From a virus, in IMG/VR virus record IMGVR_UViG_3300046096_000628, positions 1 to 64,000 of that record: DNA of 64,000 nucleotides, one strand, 5' to 3'. The translations under genes and the position numbers were made by a program. Positions 14,400 to 22,418 of this stretch are shown piece by piece. Within the stretch, counting starts at the first letter, position 1. Each line of letters begins with the position of its first letter. The notes under the pieces were generated by a model. That model had not been told where the DNA came from. It made no database searches and saw nothing but the letters and a program-made list of their open reading frames with translations.

Positions 14400-14582
14400 A
14401 TGTTAGTGCAAGACCGCAAGACTGGACGTTGGTACGATCCAAAAGAAAAGATGGAAGAACTGATGCGCGCTCCCTGGTTCATCGAGCAGATGAAGCGGAT
14501 GAAAGACGAATCTTTCAGCAAAGGTTACGCAGAAGGTCTTGACGATGGTCGCCAAGAAGCTAATAACGGACAAGGAGTTTAA
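14400..14582 (+). CDS. Small charged protein (60 aa)
   Basis: AAAGGA precedes the ATG. A charged helix ends with FSKGYAEGLDDGRQEA, similar to the YNEGYNDGRKDEAE end of the gene at 7845. Unknown function. Next gene starts immediately after its stop. Confidence 0.7.
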   Translation: MLVQDRKTGRWYDPKEKMEELMRAPWFIEQMKRMKDESFSKGYAEGLDDGRQEANNGQGV

Positions 14583-14774
14583 ATGCGAATCGCAAAGATG
14601 GAAGACGGAACAATCGTTGAGATCACTCGCACTGCCCACCGTGTTGCATTCAGTGATGCGACTGGGTGGATCTGCATTGATCCAGATTACACGAAGCACC
14701 CGCAGCACCACCACAACGTAAGGTGGGTACCAACTTCGACTAAGTTTGAATGGGTACGGGAATACATCGGGTGA
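14583..14774 (+). CDS. Hypothetical protein (63 aa)
   Basis: AAGGAG 6 nt before the ATG, inside the previous gene's end. A small beta-type protein with a His-rich stretch ([11 protein letters not shown]) that could bind metal. GTGA overlap with the next gene. Confidence 0.7.
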   Translation: MRIAKMEDGTIVEITRTAHRVAFSDATGWICIDPDYTKHPQHHHNVRWVPTSTKFEWVREYIG

Positions 14775-14992
14775 AATTTCTACGAGAGACAACAAACTGG
14801 GGATCGGATAAGATCCAAAACCATCTGTACGTGATGGATGATTCAAAAACACGGATGATAGCGTTCAGACAACACGGCGCGCCTGAATTCAAAATATTTA
14901 AGTCACCCATTCAGATTAGTCGTTCTGGGCGCACATTCACAGAAGTGAAGAATACGTTCGGATTTGATAGTAGTCGCAACACAATAGATTAA
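14771..14992 (+). CDS. Hypothetical protein (73 aa)
   Basis: GTG start at 14771 overlapping the previous stop is preferred to ATG 14750, which would overlap by 25 nt. Basic, with strands; no family recognised. It precedes the UV endonuclease by 16 nt. Confidence 0.65.
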   Translation: MKFLRETTNWGSDKIQNHLYVMDDSKTRMIAFRQHGAPEFKIFKSPIQISRSGRTFTEVKNTFGFDSSRNTID

Positions 14993-15008
14993 CCGATACA
15001 ACACACGA

Positions 15009-16013
15009 ATGAATAAATTAGGATTTGCTTGCAAGTGGATTGATAACCCGACACAGGTCAACGGTATCAATCCAGATGATGCCTGTCGGAAGTACAACAC
15101 AGGCACGACAACTGTTGCCTGGCTCAAACGACAGACTCGTGCTGTAGCAGAAGAACGACTATGGGACCTGATGCGAGCTAATATCGAATCGATCAGGATG
15201 TTGGTGGAGCGGGTTGCGCAGCTTGATCAACGGTTCCACATGGTCAGACTCGGAAGCGACATCCTTCCTGTATACACTCAAGAAGACTACAAATATTTCT
15301 GGCAGCTTCCAGATGTAGTTCTATATGCAGAACGAGCATTTGGGAGGGTAGGTGAGATTGCTCGCGCAAGCAATGTACGACTAAGCTTCCACCCAGGACA
15401 GTTCACTGTGCTTGCTAGTGAGAATCCAGGTATTGTCGAACGTAGTATTGCTGAATTTGAGTATCATGCGGACATGGCTCGCATGATGGGGTACGGGAAG
15501 ACATTTCAAGACTTTAAAATCAATGTGCACATTAGTGGGAAGCGAGGTCCAGAGGGGATCCGTGATGCATACCAACAATTGAGTCAGGAAGCTCGTAACT
15601 GTATTACAATCGAGAATGAAGAGAACTCGTGGGGATTAGACGACGCAATGTCGCTGCAAGATTTGCTTCCAATCGTCCTAGATATTCATCACAATTGGAT
15701 TCGTGAAGGTGAATACATTCAAGCAACAGATCCAAGGATTGAAGTGATCCAAAATAGTTGGCGTGGTATCCGACCAGTAGTGCACTACAGTATAAGTCGA
15801 GAGGATGTCTTGGTAGGACACTCACCTACAGTTCTTCCGGATCGAACTGCGCTGCTTGCAGCAGGGTATAAGAAACAACACATGCGCGCCCACTCGGACT
15901 TTTATTGGAATACTGCAGTTAATACGTGGGCACTGACGCACAATGCGTGGGCAGACGTTATGTGTGAAGCAAAAGGAAAGAACCTCGCAAGTACAGCACT
16001 GGGGTTGCAGTAA
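15009..16013 (+). CDS. uvsE: UV damage endonuclease (UvdE/UvsE family)
   Basis: A 334-residue TIM-barrel nuclease of normal family length. It starts with LGFACKW, continues with RLGSDI, RLSFHPGQF (about residues 129-137), FKINVHISGK, ITIENEE, VLDIHHNW and RAHSDFYWN. These supply the His, Glu and Asp metal ligands in the family order. UvdE nicks DNA 5' to UV photoproducts, starting repair without photolyase or UvrABC. In a phage it would protect or repair its own DNA. It follows a run of small genes and has no promoter of its own in sight. Confidence 0.95.
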   Translation: MNKLGFACKWIDNPTQVNGINPDDACRKYNTGTTTVAWLKRQTRAVAEERLWDLMRANIESIRMLVERVAQLDQRFHMVRLGSDILPVYTQEDYKYFWQLPDVVLYAERAFGRVGEIARASNVRLSFHPGQFTVLASENPGIVERSIAEFEYHADMARMMGYGKTFQDFKINVHISGKRGPEGIRDAYQQLSQEARNCITIENEENSWGLDDAMSLQDLLPIVLDIHHNWIREGEYIQATDPRIEVIQNSWRGIRPVVHYSISREDVLVGHSPTVLPDRTALLAAGYKKQHMRAHSDFYWNTAVNTWALTHNAWADVMCEAKGKNLASTALGLQ

Positions 16014-16041
16014 ATTCAACTTAAACTAGAAAGTATGTAAC

Positions 16042-16158
16042 ATGACAGCAATAGAATATCTAAAATCTTTGATTGCGGGACAAGAGATCGGTAGTTCCAT
16101 CCCCGTACATCTATTAGAGTTGCGCATGCTCCTGGCAATGTTGGAAGCAGCAAAGTGA
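16042..16158 (+). CDS. Very small protein (38 aa)
   Basis: MTAIEYLKSLIAGQEIG followed by a Leu-rich helix. Its TGA overlaps the GTG of the next gene (GTGA), the coupling style used throughout. Too short for family assignment. Confidence 0.55.
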   Translation: MTAIEYLKSLIAGQEIGSSIPVHLLELRMLLAMLEAAK

Positions 16159-16712
16159 AACCATGTACTCACGCAGAGTGGGTGTACCCTCCACCACGCC
16201 AGGATGAGTTTTCTGGCGAGTGGATAAGCACGATGGAGCAGGCACACGAGCGAAACACTTACGAAGACATCGACATCGGCCGCTTCCGTTGCACCCAGTG
16301 TAATGAAGTTGGCTACTATACTGGGCACTGGCGGGAGTTTTTCGAAAAAGGGACTCCGTGCTTTGGTTCTGACAGAGTGCAATATTGGAAAGATCAAAAA
16401 GTGAAAACTCAACCACCACCAACCGTTGTCGATACTGAAACAAGTGCTGTGCAAGTACTGCTGACAACTCTACATGCGACCGTTGACACCCTTTGCAAGA
16501 GCAACACTAGTGGGGTATATAGCATGACTACAACGTCAACGCAGCCCAAGGTATACCGCGTACACAAAATGTCCGTCATCCCTCGCATTGTGGAGTCTGC
16601 AACGATAAGCGCTACGATTCAAACGGTCGTGGACAATCTGAATAACACGGATGAGTACCGCGATGCATTCGAGTGGGACGCTTCCTCGCTGTGGCTAACG
16701 ATTACAAAATAA
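16155..16712 (+). CDS. Hypothetical protein with a Cys pair (185 aa)
   Basis: GTG start at 16155. The first 90 residues hold CTHAEWVYPPPRQDEFSGEW, RCTQCNEVGYYTG and a third Cys, a possible zinc ribbon. A linker with PPPTVVD follows, then a Thr/Ser-rich part and a C-terminal alpha/beta segment (VVDNLNNTDEYRDAFEWD). May be a fusion of two small domains. Function unknown. Confidence 0.7.
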   Translation: MKPCTHAEWVYPPPRQDEFSGEWISTMEQAHERNTYEDIDIGRFRCTQCNEVGYYTGHWREFFEKGTPCFGSDRVQYWKDQKVKTQPPPTVVDTETSAVQVLLTTLHATVDTLCKSNTSGVYSMTTTSTQPKVYRVHKMSVIPRIVESATISATIQTVVDNLNNTDEYRDAFEWDASSLWLTITK

Positions 16713-16716
16713 AGTG

Positions 16717-16745
16717 TTGACCTTTCATTTAAATGGGTATATAAT
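16717..16745 (+). promoter_or_regulatory. Sigma70-type promoter
   Basis: TTGACC (16717-16722), 17 bp, TATAAT (16740-16745). TGGG/CCCA flank the -10 box. Confidence 0.88.
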
Positions 16746-16776
16746 AAACCCAAGTTAAATGAAACAGGGTAATAAA

Positions 16777-17025
16777 ATGGTTGCACAGATTCAGGTTGGT
16801 GATGTGATCAAGTCTCTCGACTTTCCCGGTACCGACACCTGCTATATGATTGGTAAAGTCGTCGCGATTTTTGACAATGGTCAAGTTCTCAACTGCAAAG
16901 CCATTGTAAAAGTTTGGGAAGGTAAAGCAGAAATTGTGACCAACGCACATGATTTTGCAGTACCTATCGAAGGACTCCAATTTATGGACGAACGCTTCCC
17001 AGGTCGTATTACACTGGTTGCATAG
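16777..17025 (+). CDS. Conserved phage protein, MVAQIQVGDVIKSLDF type (82 aa)
   Basis: Start is ambiguous: ATG 16777 (MVAQIQVGDVIKSLDF) has GGGTAA upstream and matches the usual opening of this small beta-barrel-like phage family; ATG 16759 adds six residues. The body (DTCYMIGKVVAIFDNGQ.LNCKAI, FMDERFPGRITL) matches proteins seen in T4-type and other large phages. Function unknown. Confidence 0.8.
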   Translation: MVAQIQVGDVIKSLDFPGTDTCYMIGKVVAIFDNGQVLNCKAIVKVWEGKAEIVTNAHDFAVPIEGLQFMDERFPGRITLVA

Positions 17026-17026
17026 C

Positions 17027-17194
17027 ATGAACACTTACAAAATTTACATCGAAGACACTGACGGTTCTGAGCGACTGGGTTGCATTATTACAACAAGCAC
17101 AAAGTTTGTAGCGCGGAAGTTAGCTGTAGCCCAACTCGGAAAAAAGATCAAGATCACCAGCATCGAAAAACAAGTTACGGAAAGCACGAAATGA
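17027..17194 (+). CDS. Small basic protein (55 aa)
   Basis: ATG 17027 lies just after the previous stop. A short alpha/beta protein (MNTYKIYIEDTDGSERLG...). No recognised family. Overlaps the next gene by ATGA. Confidence 0.65.
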   Translation: MNTYKIYIEDTDGSERLGCIITTSTKFVARKLAVAQLGKKIKITSIEKQVTESTK

Positions 17195-17424
17195 AGGTAC
17201 TACCCAATCTGACAATCACTCGACAAAATCAGTTTAAGGTTCGTGTTGTGTACAAAAGTGGTTACTTCCACGATTTCTGGTGCTCTTCATTCTCAATCAA
17301 TGGTGATCAGTACGTTTGGAATGCTGTTGACGACAACAATCGCCCTGTATACATTGGTGTAGATGATATTGCAGCAGTGTACCAAGTCAGCACTCGACGC
17401 GCATTTAAGGTAACTTGGGGGTGA
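17191..17424 (+). CDS. Hypothetical protein (77 aa)
   Basis: Beta-rich, basic (MKVLPNLTITRQNQFKVRVV), with FHDFWCSSFSINGDQYVW and a C-terminal segment on a possible substrate or nucleic-acid-binding face. No family recognised. The following 152 nt hold no convincing gene. Confidence 0.7.
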   Translation: MKVLPNLTITRQNQFKVRVVYKSGYFHDFWCSSFSINGDQYVWNAVDDNNRPVYIGVDDIAAVYQVSTRRAFKVTWG

Positions 17425-17576
17425 CGTGACGACAAACGTAAGACTGACGTGTGCTCGCACTACACTGCACTCCACTTTCTCAACCAAGTAATTGTGGCTA
17501 TGGAATCTGGAGAAGATTGAGTGATACGAGGTTGATAAAAAGTAATCTTTCCAACATCCCAACTAAAGGAAACACC
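17425..17576. other. 152-nt gap without a convincing gene
   Basis: An in-frame extension of 28 codons after the 17422 stop is within chance length. AAAGGA at the end serves the next gene. No -35/-10 pair found. Confidence 0.5.
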
Positions 17577-18038
17577 ATGTCACTAAATTATTGGATTACA
17601 CACGAAGTACGGACACCAGACGGAACTGTGCTTCGTTGTTATAGTGGACACGACTATAAAGTGCACACTGACAAAAACGGCGAACACTATATGATCGACG
17701 GCCTTGGTTATTCCGTTAGGAGTAGTTTAAACAATGTCGAGGCTACAGACCTTAGCATTACTTCTAATTCTCCATTCCTACAGAAGCGTGAAGCAACTTT
17801 CTGGGGAACTTACGGAATCAATCAAGATTTTGCAGAACCAGCATATATTTCTCCCAGTCAGATGACGAGTGACCATATTCGGGCCACCATCAAGACGCAG
17901 AGACTTGCCGATCCAATTAAAAAACTATTTGAGGAAGAACTGCAATATCGTTCAGATCTATCCATAATGGGCGATTGGGTCGAGCCGGCGGGATTGGACG
18001 AAAGTCTAATTAAGAAAAGGTTTGCAACTAAATCTTAA
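17577..18038 (+). CDS. Hypothetical protein (153 aa)
   Basis: AAAGGA 7 nt before ATG 17577; longer frames upstream are rejected. Opens MSLNYWITHEVRTPDGT with strands, then FWGTYGINQDFAEPAYISPSQM and a C-terminal helix. No known domain. Single gene followed by 44 nt. Confidence 0.72.
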   Translation: MSLNYWITHEVRTPDGTVLRCYSGHDYKVHTDKNGEHYMIDGLGYSVRSSLNNVEATDLSITSNSPFLQKREATFWGTYGINQDFAEPAYISPSQMTSDHIRATIKTQRLADPIKKLFEEELQYRSDLSIMGDWVEPAGLDESLIKKRFATKS

Positions 18039-18082
18039 TGTAGTAATGTTTACTGATAGTAAATGGTACCAGAAGGATAACT

Positions 18083-18673
18083 ATGCAAGAATCCCTAGAT
18101 CGAAAACTTTGTGAAAAGTATCCAAAAATCTTCCGCGACCGCCACGCCTCGATGCAACAAACAGCGATGTGTTGGGGAGTGGCCGTGGGGGATGGTTGGT
18201 ATAATATTATTGATTCAGTCTGTGGCCTAATACAACACCACATCAACCACACTCGCAACGCACGAGCAGATACAATCAAGTTTAATCGTGCACTTAAACG
18301 AGCGCGCTCTGGTGACAAGAATGGATTAATGCACTACTACACTTATGAAGGTGCATCACCAGATTGGGTTCACGAAAGAGTTGATGAGCAGATTGCAACC
18401 GCGACACTTCGTGAGGTGCCAGATCGATGCCCTCAAGTAGTTGCAGTTCAAGTAAAGGAAAAGCTTGGTGGGTTACGTTTTTACTATGATGGTGGCGATA
18501 ACACTATTGATGGGATGATTCAGATGGCTGAAGCTATGTCATACGTAACTTGCGAAGAATGTGGCTCTCCAGGTAAAAGTTCAAGAGGCGGATGGATTCG
18601 AGTGCTGTGTGACACCCACCGAGCAAAGTTTGAAGAAGACAGACGAGCACAGTTCGAAGTTGAACCCAAATAA
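18083..18673 (+). CDS. Conserved phage protein with C-terminal zinc finger (196 aa)
   Basis: The order GDGWYNIIDSVCGLIQ, VVAVQVKEKLGGLRFYYDGG, AEAMSYVTCEECGSPGKS and VLCDTHRAKF is a common phage and bacterial arrangement: a helical part, the VKEK.GGLRFY block and a C..C...C..H zinc site. I know of no assigned function. Nothing is unusual in length. Starts at ATG 18083 with AAGGA upstream. Confidence 0.82.
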   Translation: MQESLDRKLCEKYPKIFRDRHASMQQTAMCWGVAVGDGWYNIIDSVCGLIQHHINHTRNARADTIKFNRALKRARSGDKNGLMHYYTYEGASPDWVHERVDEQIATATLREVPDRCPQVVAVQVKEKLGGLRFYYDGGDNTIDGMIQMAEAMSYVTCEECGSPGKSSRGGWIRVLCDTHRAKFEEDRRAQFEVEPK

Positions 18674-18685
18674 ACAAGCACCAAT

Positions 18686-18880
18686 ATGAATACACTAATT
18701 TTTGTAATGATGGCATACACACATGCTAATAACTTTGTACCCTCGCTAGTATTCACATCTCGAGATCAATGTGAAGCGGCAGCGCAAGTTATATACAAGC
18801 AAAGCAAGCAAAGGCTTGGATACACTGCCAGCCCATGGTGCGTTGAGTTACCCCGTGATGGTATGGTACTTCCCAAATAA
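18686..18880 (+). CDS. Small exported or membrane-anchored protein (64 aa)
   Basis: A short hydrophobic N-terminus (MNTLIFVMMAYTHANNF), then FTSRDQCEAAAQVIY and a later Cys. The gene at 30762 has the same plan (hydrophobic start, FTTKQQCEIAA, late Cys), so the two are paralogues; a disulfide in the periplasm is possible. Function unknown. Confidence 0.68.
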   Translation: MNTLIFVMMAYTHANNFVPSLVFTSRDQCEAAAQVIYKQSKQRLGYTASPWCVELPRDGMVLPK

Positions 18881-18901
18881 TTATACGAATCGTAAAAATA
18901 T

Positions 18902-19207
18902 ATGAAATTTCGTAAGAAACCCGTAGTAATTGATGCGATCCAGTGGGATGGCCGAAACACTTTTCAAGTGCTAGAATTTATGGGCAAGAAACCAGACCTA
19001 TCTACTAGCATTGCACAGGATAAGTTTTATCTATTTGAAATAGATGCAGCATCTAAAGGACTTGATGTGACAACACTAGAAGATGGTGCTGACCTGAGAG
19101 CGAAGCACGTTGCCTCTGTTGGCGACTATATCATCAAGGGGGTGTTTGGTGAATTTTACCCATGCAAACCCGCTATCTTCTTATTGACATATGAGGAAGT
19201 AAAATGA
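18902..19207 (+). CDS. Conserved phage protein, GDYIIKG..GEFYPCKP type (101 aa)
   Basis: MKFRKKPVVIDAIQW opening and VGDYIIKGVFGEFYPCKPAIFLLTYE ending are the marks of a very common small phage protein of unknown function. Full length. Overlaps the next gene by ATGA. Confidence 0.85.
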   Translation: MKFRKKPVVIDAIQWDGRNTFQVLEFMGKKPDLSTSIAQDKFYLFEIDAASKGLDVTTLEDGADLRAKHVASVGDYIIKGVFGEFYPCKPAIFLLTYEEVK

Positions 19208-19290
19208 TCAATGACGTGCTGTTCTTTTGCACATTCGTGTATGTGCTTGGAGTTGTTGCGGCGCTCATTGCATACAAGGGAATGAGTTAA
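19204..19290 (+). CDS. Very small membrane protein (28 aa)
   Basis: A single hydrophobic helix (VLFFCTFVYVLGVVAALIAY) and short ends, starting at ATGA overlap with the upstream stop. Such mini-proteins are common beside phage early genes; role unknown. Confidence 0.55.
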   Translation: MINDVLFFCTFVYVLGVVAALIAYKGMS

Positions 19291-19306
19291 GTTGATCACT
19301 TAACAG

Positions 19307-19335
19307 TTGACACTACCTGTATTTGGGGGTACAAT
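19307..19335 (+). promoter_or_regulatory. Sigma70 promoter, TTGACA type
   Basis: TTGACA (19307-19312), 17 bp, TACAAT (19330-19335); ATGTACAT palindrome-like sequence follows. Confidence 0.8.
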
Positions 19336-19365
19336 ATGTACATAAACAACGACAGGTAACATCAA

Positions 19366-19587
19366 ATGTCTAAACAATCAATTTTCATAACACTCGTAAT
19401 TGTTGCAATGATTCCTTTTGCACTAGCACTGACGAACTTTGCTGTAGTTGCTTTTCTGGGATACGGATTTTTGCCAGAGGGTAGTACAACCACGAATGCA
19501 GTGTGTGGTTTCGTATGTTGGTTATCGTTTGCAATAACAACTTGGGTTGTATATAAAACAATCGAAAGTTTGACGGAGAGTTACTAA
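19366..19587 (+). CDS. Small membrane protein, paralogue of 11117 (73 aa)
   Basis: MSKQSIFITL opening, two membrane segments and the loop GYGFLPEGSTTTNAV, matching the gene at 11117. Slightly longer at the C-terminus (VYKTIESLTESY). Unlike its paralogue it has its own promoter. Unknown function. Confidence 0.78.
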   Translation: MSKQSIFITLVIVAMIPFALALTNFAVVAFLGYGFLPEGSTTTNAVCGFVCWLSFAITTWVVYKTIESLTESY

Positions 19588-19669
19588 AGCAGGTGGGTTC
19601 ACCTCAGTCTCTGCTAAATTAAAGTTTGCAACAGCAATACGCTCCTACACACAATTGAAGGATTAACAC

Positions 19670-19984
19670 ATGGCACGCCAAGTAGATCGCTCTCGCAAAA
19701 TGCGCAACACTCCAATGGAGAATGCGGAGTTTGAAGGATATACATTGCAGCAAGTTGCGGACCGCATCGCTGCGTTGATTGCAACTTACGGACCAACTGC
19801 AACGATTGAAGAACACACATATCCATATGATGATGAAAAGTATAAGTATGTGTTTAAAAACATTCCTGAAACTGACGAGCAGATGAACGAGCGGATCGCC
19901 AATGAAGAACGATGGTTTGCCGGAGATGAAGAACGTGAACGCCGCGAGTTTGAACGCTTGCAAGCAAAGTTTGGAGCAAAATAA
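19670..19984 (+). CDS. Hypothetical acidic protein (104 aa)
   Basis: A basic start (MARQVDRSRKMR), then an alpha/beta part and a long charged C-terminal helix (NERIANEERWFAGDEERERREFERL) likely to be a coiled coil. No family recognised. The 82 nt before it hold a weak hairpin. Confidence 0.7.
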   Translation: MARQVDRSRKMRNTPMENAEFEGYTLQQVADRIAALIATYGPTATIEEHTYPYDDEKYKYVFKNIPETDEQMNERIANEERWFAGDEERERREFERLQAKFGAK

Positions 19985-20020
19985 CCGGGCTGCAGTGTAA
20001 TGGGAGATTGGGTTAAAGCG

Positions 20021-20048
20021 TTGACCTTTTGTGAAAATGTAGGATAAT
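20021..20048 (+). promoter_or_regulatory. Sigma70-type promoter
   Basis: TTGACC (20021-20026), 16 bp, GATAAT (20043-20048). TAGG and CCTA form a dyad around the -10, covarying with the GGG/CCC arms elsewhere. Confidence 0.82.
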
Positions 20049-20081
20049 AGACCTAACGCAAATGCATAAGGATCTAGCAGC

Positions 20082-20276
20082 ATGAACTTACCGACACACA
20101 GCCAAATCAAACGAATTGATCAAGCTATCGTGGAGACTAACCGCTTGATTGCAAACGAGGAGCGGTACAGCAAAGATTTGCAAAAAGCAGACTATCTGCA
20201 AAAATTGTACGACCACAAAGCATACCTGATCACAATGAAGGAAACTGGTAAAGGTTTACCTGTGAGTGTCGCATGA
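20082..20276 (+). CDS. Small helical protein (64 aa)
   Basis: AAGGA 9 nt upstream. Nearly all helix with charged heptads (RIDQAIVETNRLIANEERY). Overlaps the next gene by ATGA. Unknown function. Confidence 0.68.
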   Translation: MNLPTHSQIKRIDQAIVETNRLIANEERYSKDLQKADYLQKLYDHKAYLITMKETGKGLPVSVA

Positions 20277-20641
20277 AAACAAATGAGTTAATGTTCTGTA
20301 TCGCATCGGACGCATACGAGGCTGGCCACACAGAAGATGGCCGGTCATACACAGCCGAGATGTATTACATTATCGCAGAAGACCGAGATGGAAATCGCTG
20401 GAGGCACGACGTTAATTTTCGTGGCTGTCGTGTTAGTCGTGACTGTGAGGGGATCGACAGATTTGAGGACACTAGAGCTGTAGCAAGTACTCGTGCTACA
20501 ATTCTCCTGTGTAAGATTAACGAGAGTGTTACTGATTTGAACATGTCTCACTGGCAGGAAGTACGACCAGCATACGGTTCGGTAGCGTACCAACATTATG
20601 GTGCACACGAAGACTGGATGCAAGAACAAAGCGAAGGATAA
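20273..20641 (+). CDS. Hypothetical protein (122 aa)
   Basis: Contains AEMYYIIAEDRDGNRWRHDVNFRGCRVS and an acidic C-terminus. The pattern of strands with DRDGNRW is seen in phage proteins, but I cannot name a family. Four Cys. The next start lies 1 nt after its stop. Confidence 0.7.
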   Translation: MKTNELMFCIASDAYEAGHTEDGRSYTAEMYYIIAEDRDGNRWRHDVNFRGCRVSRDCEGIDRFEDTRAVASTRATILLCKINESVTDLNMSHWQEVRPAYGSVAYQHYGAHEDWMQEQSEG

Positions 20642-20642
20642 T

Positions 20643-21038
20643 ATGTACGATACAATCTCTCTCACTCGTGAAGAACTCCAATGTGTAATCGATGCATTGC
20701 AGAACTGGCACGAACTTGATTCGAGTCACATCGACCGAAAGCTGGCAATGCTAGACTCGAAGAAGGTGCTTAAAATGTTGCAGACGGCTCTACGCTCCTC
20801 AACATCACTCCCCGATGTCATGCAACCTAATGACTACATGATGCTAGATGTTGATGGTAAGGAGCTTACCGTCTGCGCTCATTTTAGTGGCATGGGCATG
20901 AAGTGGCCACCTGTTATCACCTACATCAACGGCAAGACATATAAGTTTCAGTCCAACAAGGCGATGCGCCCATGGATGGCTGGCGAGTTCTCCGGTTGCG
21001 CGTCGTATAAGGAATGTGGTGTTGACGACAAACTTTGA
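20643..21038 (+). CDS. Hypothetical protein (131 aa)
   Basis: ATG 20643 follows the previous stop and AAGGATAAT. An N-terminal helical part (TREELQCVIDALQNWHEL) resembles the small helical segment of many phage proteins; the second half has strands and three Cys. No function. Confidence 0.7.
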   Translation: MYDTISLTREELQCVIDALQNWHELDSSHIDRKLAMLDSKKVLKMLQTALRSSTSLPDVMQPNDYMMLDVDGKELTVCAHFSGMGMKWPPVITYINGKTYKFQSNKAMRPWMAGEFSGCASYKECGVDDKL

Positions 21039-21055
21039 TTTAGATATCGTATCCA

Positions 21056-21112
21056 TGTAAACCACTACCGAACTAAAGATTCGGCAGTTTCACGCCGCTC
21101 AAACTAAATGAA
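21056..21112. repeat. 57-bp dispersed hairpin repeat, copy 1
   Basis: Holds CTACCGAA, a 7-nt loop CTAAAGA and TTCGGCAG, then CGCCGCTCAAACTAAATGAA. The same 57 bp lies in opposite orientation at 30899-30955 with about 2 differences. Confidence 0.88.
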
Positions 21113-21266
21113 AACATCAATCATTCGTGGATACTTTGGTTCGTACAGTGCAGCATATGAATCAATTGGGAAGCGTTTTTTACGAAGCGGGCGGTGGTCA
21201 ATTCAACGCTCGAGTGAAAGTGCTCAGCATCCATGGGCGCTGATTTACTATGGAAACTTTTTGTGA
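21108..21266 (+). CDS. Small basic protein (52 aa)
   Basis: The ATG lies at the end of the 57-bp repeat, with no clear ribosome site. Basic, Ser/Arg-rich. It overlaps the next gene by GTGA, which supports it. Unknown function. Confidence 0.55.
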   Translation: MKTSIIRGYFGSYSAAYESIGKRFLRSGRWSIQRSSESAQHPWALIYYGNFL

Positions 21267-21427
21267 ACATACGTCATCAGGCCTACCGTGAACAGCGTAA
21301 TATGTTACTAGATGCGCTAGATGATGCTATTGCTTGGGGCCTACGTGATGCTGAGTGTGAACTCAATGAGCAGATTAGTGATTTAGACGACCAGTACTAC
21401 CAGGAAAACGATAATGTCCAAGATTGA
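21263..21427 (+). CDS. Small acidic protein (54 aa)
   Basis: GTG at 21263 overlapping the previous stop is preferred to ATG 21233. An amphipathic helix rich in Asp, Glu and Leu (LLDALDDAIAWGLRDAEC). Overlaps the next gene by 14 nt. Confidence 0.6.
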   Translation: MNIRHQAYREQRNMLLDALDDAIAWGLRDAECELNEQISDLDDQYYQENDNVQD

Positions 21428-21650
21428 TGAAGCATTCGCCCGCGCGCTTGATACAGCAGTTCCAGAAACCTGGACTACGCTGGGTCCAGAGCAGTTGGAC
21501 CAGCTAAAACAAGCATTCACCAAAGAGTTGTTGCAACTGGCTGTGGACGAATGTAATAAAGTGGTCAAAGCAGTGCCAACGGACAAAGAAGCAATCGCAG
21601 CGGCGTTCTGTGCCACCCGCATCCAAACATTGATGGAATCAACCAAATAA
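21414..21650 (+). CDS. Helical protein (78 aa)
   Basis: AGGAAAAC before the ATG. An all-helical Ala-rich protein with one Cys pair far apart. May be distantly related to the FAELIVKEC set (LLQLAVDECNKVV), but the match is weak. A promoter follows. Confidence 0.68.
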   Translation: MSKIDEAFARALDTAVPETWTTLGPEQLDQLKQAFTKELLQLAVDECNKVVKAVPTDKEAIAAAFCATRIQTLMESTK

Positions 21651-21655
21651 AAGGG

Positions 21656-21683
21656 TTGACTTTTTCTAAAGTGGTGTTATAAT
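21656..21683 (+). promoter_or_regulatory. Sigma70-type promoter with extended -10
   Basis: TTGACT (21656-21661), 16 bp, TGTTATAAT with hexamer at 21678-21683. Confidence 0.83.
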
Positions 21684-21709
21684 AGAGTCATCTATTAAGG
21701 AACATCAAA

Positions 21710-22012
21710 ATGCGTGGAAAATATAGCCCAACAGTTAAAGCAGCATATCGAGCAGCCCAAGAATGGTGGATGAAGTATGCATACACCGAAAAACACCCCC
21801 GCGAACGTGAATACGTGCAGTATGATCCAGAAGGATATGATCGGTATGGGTACAATGCTGACGACACCGACCGTGCTGGAAATCAAGAGCATATTTACTA
21901 TGCGAACGATCTTGCAGACGATGGTCTTGATGGTGACTGTAACTACGCCTACGAAGATGCGGAAGGTGAGTGGGGATTTGACGGTACTAAACCAGTGAAA
22001 GAATCAAAATGA
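21710..22012 (+). CDS. Acidic Tyr-rich protein (100 aa)
   Basis: AAGGA before the ATG. A basic N-terminal helix with WWMKYAYTEKHP, then a strongly acidic, Tyr/Asp-rich C-terminal two thirds (YDPEGYDRYGYNADDTDRAG). This acidic, aromatic surface would suit a DNA mimic or protein-binding inhibitor; inference only. Overlaps the next gene by ATGA. Confidence 0.7.
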   Translation: MRGKYSPTVKAAYRAAQEWWMKYAYTEKHPREREYVQYDPEGYDRYGYNADDTDRAGNQEHIYYANDLADDGLDGDCNYAYEDAEGEWGFDGTKPVKESK

Positions 22013-22221
22013 TCGAACTAAACAAACACCCCAGCGGACGCATCTCTAACATGCCTAACATGCTATTCGGGGTGTGCTCTGTTGGAGACGGCCTGATGCG
22101 TATTTTCTCGCTAGGTTTCCTCCACTCGCGTTTCACATTGGAATATTCCCGCCGACAAGCGCAAAAACGCTTCCAGGCCGGTGCTGCACGGGAAGCTGTT
22201 GTAATACGAGGTGCGAAGTGA
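22009..22221 (+). CDS. Hypothetical basic protein (70 aa)
   Basis: A basic C-terminal half with YSRRQAQKRFQAGAAREAVV and a hydrophobic centre. Unknown. GTGA overlap with the broken gene that follows. Confidence 0.65.
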   Translation: MIELNKHPSGRISNMPNMLFGVCSVGDGLMRIFSLGFLHSRFTLEYSRRQAQKRFQAGAAREAVVIRGAK

Positions 22222-22415
22222 CTGATGTTTACGCAATCGCCTTGGTGCGATACTAGGCTGGTGGAAAATCAACGTATAGTACCGGAATCTGTGGGAAACC
22301 GACATGCGGCTACGGCGAGTTAGATTGCAGTGGTTACTGGGAGTTCCCACTGAATGTTGATCTGTTGACTGAAACTAAAAATCAGGGTACAATATCCTCT
22401 AATAACAAAGGTTGA
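22218..22415 (+). pseudogene. Gene interrupted by an in-frame TAG
   Basis: GTG 22218 gives MTDVYAIALVRY, then TAG at 22254-22256, then the same frame runs on (AGGKSTYSTGICGKPTCGYG and LDCSGYWEFPL) to TGA 22413. The GICGKPTCGYGE..CSGYWEFPL segment matches a small conserved phage protein I recognise by motif, so the region was coding. A TGG to TAG change after VRY would explain the break. The next promoter lies inside its end. Confidence 0.7.
22365..22393 (+). promoter_or_regulatory. Sigma70-type promoter
   Basis: TTGACT (22365-22370), 17 bp, TACAAT (22388-22393); AGGG/CCTC near the -10. Confidence 0.78.
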
Positions 22416-22418
22416 CTA

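Noticed and set aside
17425-17514. Read-through extension after the 17422 stop
   Set aside because: 28 open codons are within chance and show no motif or ribosome site.
22218-22415. Genome-wide TAG recoding
   Set aside because: Other genes here, such as 5090-5242 and 30762-30938, end normally at TAG, and no suppressor tRNA is in the window.
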